NCBI RefSeq assembly: GCF_021390645.1
Contig: NZ_JAJEJT010000002.1
Location: 930,001-994,000 of the forward strand
DNA length: 64,000 bases
DNA from: Paraburkholderia flagellata
Lineage (GTDB): Bacteria; Pseudomonadota; Gammaproteobacteria; Burkholderiales; Burkholderiaceae
Reading direction: 5' to 3'
The translations under genes were made by a program, and so were the position numbers. Below are positions 60,081 through 64,000 of this stretch, piece after piece. The notes under the pieces are model-generated. The model did not search any database. It was not told the origin of the DNA and saw only the letters and a program-made list of their open reading frames with translations. Every line of letters starts with the position of its first letter. Position 1 is the first letter of the stretch.

Positions 60081-61169
60081 ATGAACCAGCCGAACCCCGA
60101 ACGCTTCTTCGTCTACGTCGCGAATTCGAAAGACGGCGACATCGGCGTGTTTCATCTCGACGCGCGCAATGGCACGCTCACGCCGCAAGCGCGCGTGGCC
60201 GCGCAGGACAACGTGATGCCGATGGCGCTCTCGCCCGACCGCCGCCGCCTCTATGCGGCCACGCGCGGCGCGGACAAGCGCATCAACGACTACGCCATCG
60301 ACGCTCAGACCGGCAGCCTCACGCCGCGTGTCCAGACGCCAATCGAAACGAGCCTCGCGTATCTGTGCGCCGAGCCGCAGGGGCGTTTCCTGCTGGGCGC
60401 TTCGTACGGCGAGCATCGCGTGAGCCTGTATGGCGCGAACGATCAAGAGAACGGGCGGGGCGCGCCGCTCCAGGTGATCGATGACATCGAGCATGCGCAC
60501 GCCGTCATCGTTTCCGCCGACGGGCGCTTCGCGTATGCGTCGTCGCTCGGCAGCAACCGAGTGTTCACTTTTGCGCTGGGAGACGAAGGGCGCCTCGTCG
60601 AAATCGGCACGGTCGATTTAGGCGCGGGCTTCGGTCCGCGGCATCTGCGCTTTTCGCCGGGCGGCGACGTGCTGTACGTGCTGAGCGAATTTCGCGCGAC
60701 GGTGGCGGCTTTCGCGCGCGACGCCGCCACGGGCAAGCTCGCGGCGCTGCACGTTTCGCCGCGCGCCGCCGATCTCGCGCATCTGAACGACGGCTTTGCG
60801 CGCCCGAGCCCCACGGACCCCGTGCAGCCCGACCCGGCGGTGCTCGCGAAGAACATTTGGGCCGCCGATATCCACGTCTCGCCCGATGGGCGCTTCGTCT
60901 ACGTGTCCGAGCGCACGACGAGCCAGATTCTCACGCTGCGCGTAGCTCAAGATGGTGCGCTCGAATACGTGGGCGCGACCGCGACCGAAACGCAGCCGCG
61001 CGGCTTTCGCATCGACCCCACGGGCCGCTTTCTGGTGGCGTGCGGAGAGAAATCGCAGCACGTCTCGGTCTATTCAGTCGACGCGGCGAGCGGTGCACTC
61101 ACACCCGTCTCGCGCGGCGAGGGCGGCAATGGTGCGAACTGGGTGGAGATCGTCGCCGCTAGCGCCTAA
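60081..61169 (+). CDS. Lactonase, 6-phosphogluconolactonase (YbhE) beta-propeller family
   Basis: A 362-residue cytoplasmic protein made of seven repeated beta-blades (e.g. [57 protein letters not shown]). The family includes 6-phosphogluconolactonase and hydrolases of other sugar lactones. In a glucarate operon it would open aldaric acid lactones to the free acid used by the dehydratase (inference). It starts 39 bases after the transporter and ends 65 bases before gudD. Confidence 0.88.
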   Translation: MNQPNPERFFVYVANSKDGDIGVFHLDARNGTLTPQARVAAQDNVMPMALSPDRRRLYAATRGADKRINDYAIDAQTGSLTPRVQTPIETSLAYLCAEPQGRFLLGASYGEHRVSLYGANDQENGRGAPLQVIDDIEHAHAVIVSADGRFAYASSLGSNRVFTFALGDEGRLVEIGTVDLGAGFGPRHLRFSPGGDVLYVLSEFRATVAAFARDAATGKLAALHVSPRAADLAHLNDGFARPSPTDPVQPDPAVLAKNIWAADIHVSPDGRFVYVSERTTSQILTLRVAQDGALEYVGATATETQPRGFRIDPTGRFLVACGEKSQHVSVYSVDAASGALTPVSRGEGGNGANWVEIVAASA

Positions 61170-61234
61170 CCGGTTCAACCCAAAGTTTCGATTGTCAGGG
61201 CGCAGCGCGCCGCACTTTTACAGGTAATACGTTC

Positions 61235-62584
61235 ATGTCTACACAAACCGTTCAACCGAACGCCACGCCCGTTGTGACCGAACTGCGCGTCGTGCCCGTG
61301 GCGGGCCGCGACAGCATGCTGCTGAACCTCTCCGGCGCGCACGGTCCGTTCTTCACGCGCAACGTCGTGCTGCTGCGCGACAGCGCGGGCAACACCGGCA
61401 TCGGCGAAGTGCCGGGCGGCGAGGCGATCCGCAAGACGCTCGAAGACGCGCGTGCGTTCGTGGTTGGCCAGTCCATCGGCAATATGCAGTCGGTGCTCAA
61501 CACTGTGCGCAAGCAGTTCGCCGACCGCGATTCGGGCGGCCGCGGCCTGCAGACCTTCGACCTGCGCACCACGATTCACGCGGTCACGGCGCTCGAAGCC
61601 GCGCTGCTCGATCTGCTCGGGCAGCATCTGAACGTGCCCGTTGCCGCGCTGCTGGGCGAAGGCCAGCAGCGCAGCGAAGTGGAGATGCTCGGCTATCTGT
61701 TCTTCATCGGCGATCGCAACAAGACCGATCTCGCGTACGTGAGCGGCGCCGATGGCCGCGACGACTGGGAGCGCCTGCGCACCGAAGAAGCGATGACGCC
61801 GGAAGCCGTCGTGCGTCTGGCCGAAGCCGCGAAAGCGCGCTACGGCTTCAACGACTTCAAGCTCAAGGGCGGCGTGCTGGCGGGCGACGCGGAAATGGAA
61901 GCGGTCACGGCCCTCGCCGAGCGCTTTCCCGAAGCACGCGTGACGCTCGACCCGAACGGCGCGTGGACGCTCGCGGAAGCCATCCGCCTGTGCCGCGACA
62001 AGCACGACGTGCTCGCCTACGCCGAAGACCCCTGCGGCGCGGAGAACGGCTATTCGGGCCGCGAAGTGATGGCGGAGTTCCGCCGCGCGACGGGCCTGCC
62101 CACGGCCACCAACATGATCGCGACCGACTGGCGCCAGATGGGCCACGCGATCCAGCTGCAATCGGTGGACATTCCGCTTGCCGATCCGCATTTCTGGACC
62201 ATGCAGGGCTCGGTGCGCGTGGCGCAGATGTGCAACGACTGGGGCCTCACATGGGGCTCGCACTCGAACAATCACTTCGACATTTCGCTCGCGATGTTCA
62301 CGCACGCGGCAGCAGCCGCGCCTGGGAAGATCACGGCGATCGACACGCACTGGATCTGGCAGGACGGCCAGCGCCTCACGCGCGAACCGCTGCAGATCGT
62401 GGGCGGCAAGGTGCAGGTGCCGCAAAAGCCGGGCCTTGGCATCGAGATCGACCTGGACGAGCTGGAAAAGGCCCACGCGCTCTACAAGGAGCACGGCCTC
62501 GGCGCGCGCGACGACGCGATCGCCATGCAATACCTCATTCCCAACTGGAAATTCGACAACAAGCGTCCGTGCCTCGTGCGCTGA
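61235..62584 (+). CDS. gudD: Glucarate dehydratase
   Basis: Enolase-superfamily enzyme of 449 residues converting D-glucarate to 5-dehydro-4-deoxy-D-glucarate. Catalytic lysines are in [10 protein letters not shown] (KxK), metal ligands in [10 protein letters not shown] and [12 protein letters not shown], and the His of the second acid/base pair in [10 protein letters not shown]. Length agrees with GudD proteins. It lies between the lactonase and kdgD. Some homologues also act on L-idarate. Confidence 0.95.
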   Translation: MSTQTVQPNATPVVTELRVVPVAGRDSMLLNLSGAHGPFFTRNVVLLRDSAGNTGIGEVPGGEAIRKTLEDARAFVVGQSIGNMQSVLNTVRKQFADRDSGGRGLQTFDLRTTIHAVTALEAALLDLLGQHLNVPVAALLGEGQQRSEVEMLGYLFFIGDRNKTDLAYVSGADGRDDWERLRTEEAMTPEAVVRLAEAAKARYGFNDFKLKGGVLAGDAEMEAVTALAERFPEARVTLDPNGAWTLAEAIRLCRDKHDVLAYAEDPCGAENGYSGREVMAEFRRATGLPTATNMIATDWRQMGHAIQLQSVDIPLADPHFWTMQGSVRVAQMCNDWGLTWGSHSNNHFDISLAMFTHAAAAAPGKITAIDTHWIWQDGQRLTREPLQIVGGKVQVPQKPGLGIEIDLDELEKAHALYKEHGLGARDDAIAMQYLIPNWKFDNKRPCLVR

Positions 62585-62635
62585 ACGCCATCTTCGACTA
62601 AACACCTTTACTGACTTCGCAACAGGATCAAGACC

Positions 62636-63553
62636 ATGACCACGCCGCAAGAACTCAAGCAAATCGTTTCCGAAGGCCTGCTTTCGTTCCCCGTGACCGA
62701 CTTCGACGCGCAAGGCAACTTCCGCGCGAGCACCTACGCCGAGCGCCTCGAATGGCTGGCCCCGTATGGCGCGAGCGCGCTGTTCGCGGCGGGCGGCACG
62801 GGCGAATTCTTCTCGCTCACGAAGAGCGAATACTCGCAGGTCATCAAGACGGCCACCGAAACCTGCAAGGGCAAGGTGCCGATTCTCGCGGGCGCGGGCG
62901 GCGCGACGCGCGTGGCCATCGAGTACGCGCAGGAAGCCGAGCGCAATGGCGCGCAGGGCATTTTGCTGATGCCGCACTACCTCACGGAAGCCTCGCAGGA
63001 AGGCATTGCCGCGCACGTGGAGCAGGTCTGCAAGGCCGTGCCGAAGATGGGCGTGATCGTCTACAACCGCGCCAACTCGAAGCTGAACGCCGACATGCTG
63101 GAGCAGCTTGCGGACCGCTGCGAGAACCTCATCGGCTTCAAGGACGGCGTGGGCGAAATCGAAGCGATGGTGACGATCCGCCGCCGTCTGGGCGACCGCT
63201 TCTCGTACCTCGGCGGCCTGCCCACGGCCGAAGTCTACGCAGCGGCGTACAAGGCGCTGGGCGTGCCCGTGTATTCGTCGGCGGTGTTCAACTTCATTCC
63301 GAAGACGGCCATGCAGTTCTACCGCGCGATTGCAGCCGACGACCACGCGACGGTGGGCAAGCTCATCGACGAATTCTTCCTGCCGTACCTCGCCATCCGC
63401 AATCGCCGCGCGGGCTACGCAGTGAGCATCGTGAAGGCGGGCGCGAAGCTCGTGGGCCGCGACGCGGGCCCGGTGCGCGCACCGCTCACCGACCTCACGC
63501 AAGAGGAAGTGGCGCAGCTCGATGTGCTGATCAAGAAGCTCGGCGCGCAGTAA
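62636..63553 (+). CDS. kdgD: 5-dehydro-4-deoxyglucarate dehydratase
   Basis: A DapA-fold class I lyase of 305 residues, which decarboxylates and dehydrates 5-dehydro-4-deoxy-D-glucarate to 2,5-dioxopentanoate. The Schiff-base lysine is in [13 protein letters not shown]; substrate-carboxylate binding is visible in [12 protein letters not shown]. The next step is performed by the semialdehyde dehydrogenase at 56854, so the route to 2-oxoglutarate is complete in this locus. It is followed by an intrinsic terminator. Confidence 0.94.
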   Translation: MTTPQELKQIVSEGLLSFPVTDFDAQGNFRASTYAERLEWLAPYGASALFAAGGTGEFFSLTKSEYSQVIKTATETCKGKVPILAGAGGATRVAIEYAQEAERNGAQGILLMPHYLTEASQEGIAAHVEQVCKAVPKMGVIVYNRANSKLNADMLEQLADRCENLIGFKDGVGEIEAMVTIRRRLGDRFSYLGGLPTAEVYAAAYKALGVPVYSSAVFNFIPKTAMQFYRAIAADDHATVGKLIDEFFLPYLAIRNRRAGYAVSIVKAGAKLVGRDAGPVRAPLTDLTQEEVAQLDVLIKKLGAQ

Positions 63554-63607
63554 CGCGTTCGGTGTTCACGCCATGCCCGCGCCAGCCGGTGCGCGGCCTG
63601 GCTTTCG

Positions 63608-63628
63608 ACAGGGCCCTGGCGGCCCTGT
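63608..63628 (+). terminator. Hairpin terminator of the glucarate operon
   Basis: A perfect 8-bp stem, ACAGGGCC with GGCCCTGT, and a 5-base loop, followed by TTGCTTG, about 55 bases after the kdgD stop. The T-run is short, so the termination may be partial. Confidence 0.6.
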
Positions 63629-63655
63629 TTGCTTGTGAAGGGCGAGTGCGGCTAG

Positions 63656-63916
63656 TCAGGCGTTGTCGGCGGTGTCGCCGAACAGGTCCAGATTGGCGCG
63701 CTCGCGCCTTTTGCCTTCTTTGCCGTCGGTCTTGCGTGCGCGGCGTGCGGCCCGTTCCCGGCGCGGTTTGCCAAACACCTCGTCGGGCGTGAAGCCGAAT
63801 TCGGCGATTGCCGCGCGCACGTTGGCCAGCGCCTCGTGCGCCGCTTCGGCGCGCGCTGCTTCGATGCGCTCGTCGAGCTCGCGTTTCTGGGCGAGCAATT
63901 CGCGGTAGGTAGCCAT
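63656..63916 (-). CDS. H-NS-family-like protein with an atypical basic tail
   Basis: An 86-residue protein. The first 45 residues (YRELLAQKRELDERIEAARA...) form the coiled-coil dimerisation part of short H-NS family proteins of Burkholderia, and AIAEFGFTPDEVFG is the linker helix of that family. The usual C-terminal DNA-binding motif (YRDP..G.TWSGRGR.P.W) is absent. Its place is taken by a Lys/Arg-rich stretch (KPRRERAARRARK) and a short acidic end. It may bind DNA unspecifically, or act by heterodimerising with a true H-NS protein (inference). ATG 63916 is well placed. Confidence 0.75.
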   Translation of the reverse strand: MATYRELLAQKRELDERIEAARAEAAHEALANVRAAIAEFGFTPDEVFGKPRRERAARRARKTDGKEGKRRERANLDLFGDTADNA

Positions 63917-64000
63917 CGATGATTCTTGTCGAGTGAAAACGAGCCGCTGATTTTACGCGCTGCGCGGGCTTCGCGTGGATTTGACACGTTAATTTGCGGC

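Noticed and set aside
61175-63502. A 775-codon minus-strand open frame opposite gudD and kdgD
   Set aside because: It mirrors two clearly conserved enzymes in high-GC DNA, is rich in His, Arg and Val from reverse codons, and has no ribosome site or family resemblance.
1-64000. Search by eye for CRISPR arrays, tRNA or rRNA genes
   Set aside because: No regularly spaced repeats, cloverleaf-like sequences with TTCRA loops and CCA-type ends, or conserved rRNA segments were noticed. This was not computed and small RNAs could be missed.

Overview
The window is high-GC (roughly 63-65% by eye), densely coded DNA with short gaps, many 4-bp ATGA/GTGA gene overlaps, and protein families typical of Burkholderiaceae. 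The D-glucarate block, duplicated ArcD-type permeases with arginine deiminase, a Tle4-like/Tli4-like pair and a small H-NS-like protein together suggest a Paraburkholderia/Caballeronia-type chromosome. That assignment is inference. I see no rRNA, tRNA, CRISPR array or intact insertion sequence.

Layout. (1) 1-14576, plus strand: an RND efflux permease, a seven-gene Mrp/Mnh-type cation:proton antiporter (E-F-G-B-C-D-D'), a NodT/OprM-type outer-membrane factor, a patatin lipoprotein, a membrane-anchored alpha/beta hydrolase and a ceramidase-like membrane protein. The antiporter lies between the inner-membrane pump and its probable outer-membrane channel. (2) 14638-21440, mostly minus strand: a heme-copper oxidase of the A (aa3/caa3) type with fused subunits I-III, subunit II, a ferric-reductase-like flavohemoprotein, two small membrane proteins, CtaG and a CopD-like protein. 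A DUF2231 gene lies divergently. (3) 21849-23666: a universal stress protein and an atypical cation-diffusion-facilitator protein. (4) 23765-29796: two ArcD-like permeases, a SlyB-like lipoprotein, arginine deiminase and a MscS-family channel whose 5' part is frameshifted.

(5) 29785-33422 is a 3.6-kb islet bounded by an exact 20-bp direct repeat. The left copy covers the stop codon of the MscS gene. Inside are the C-terminal scar of a tyrosine integrase, a Tle4/PGAP1-like lipase (probable T6SS effector) and its Tli4-like lipoprotein immunity partner. No T6SS structural gene is in the window. (6) 33431-40920: an IclR regulator, an MHS transporter and an HPPD-like dioxygenase, then a LysR regulator divergent from an MHS transporter and an M20 amidohydrolase. 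(7) 40935-50244: an ArsR-like regulator with a DHA2 exporter, a DUF302 protein, a small exported protein, an AcpA-like phosphoesterase, a di-heme peroxidase, an epoxide-hydrolase-like enzyme, a cupin and an OsmC protein.

(8) 50325-55604, minus strand: a second terminal oxidase, of the B (ba3) type, with a small subunit and three cytochromes c carrying seven CxxCH motifs in total. (9) 56037-63553: a D-glucarate/galactarate-type catabolic locus with a FadR/GntR regulator, alpha-ketoglutarate semialdehyde dehydrogenase, MFS transporter, lactonase, glucarate dehydratase and 5-dehydro-4-deoxyglucarate dehydratase. Three related 13-bp operators sit at its three promoters. (10) 63656-63916: an H-NS-like protein without the usual DNA-binding tail.

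The observations I would check first are the repeat-bounded effector/immunity islet, the Mrp antiporter inside an RND efflux operon followed by lipid hydrolases, the shared 13-bp operator of the sugar-acid locus, and a 33-residue membrane microprotein at the end of the A-type oxidase operon.
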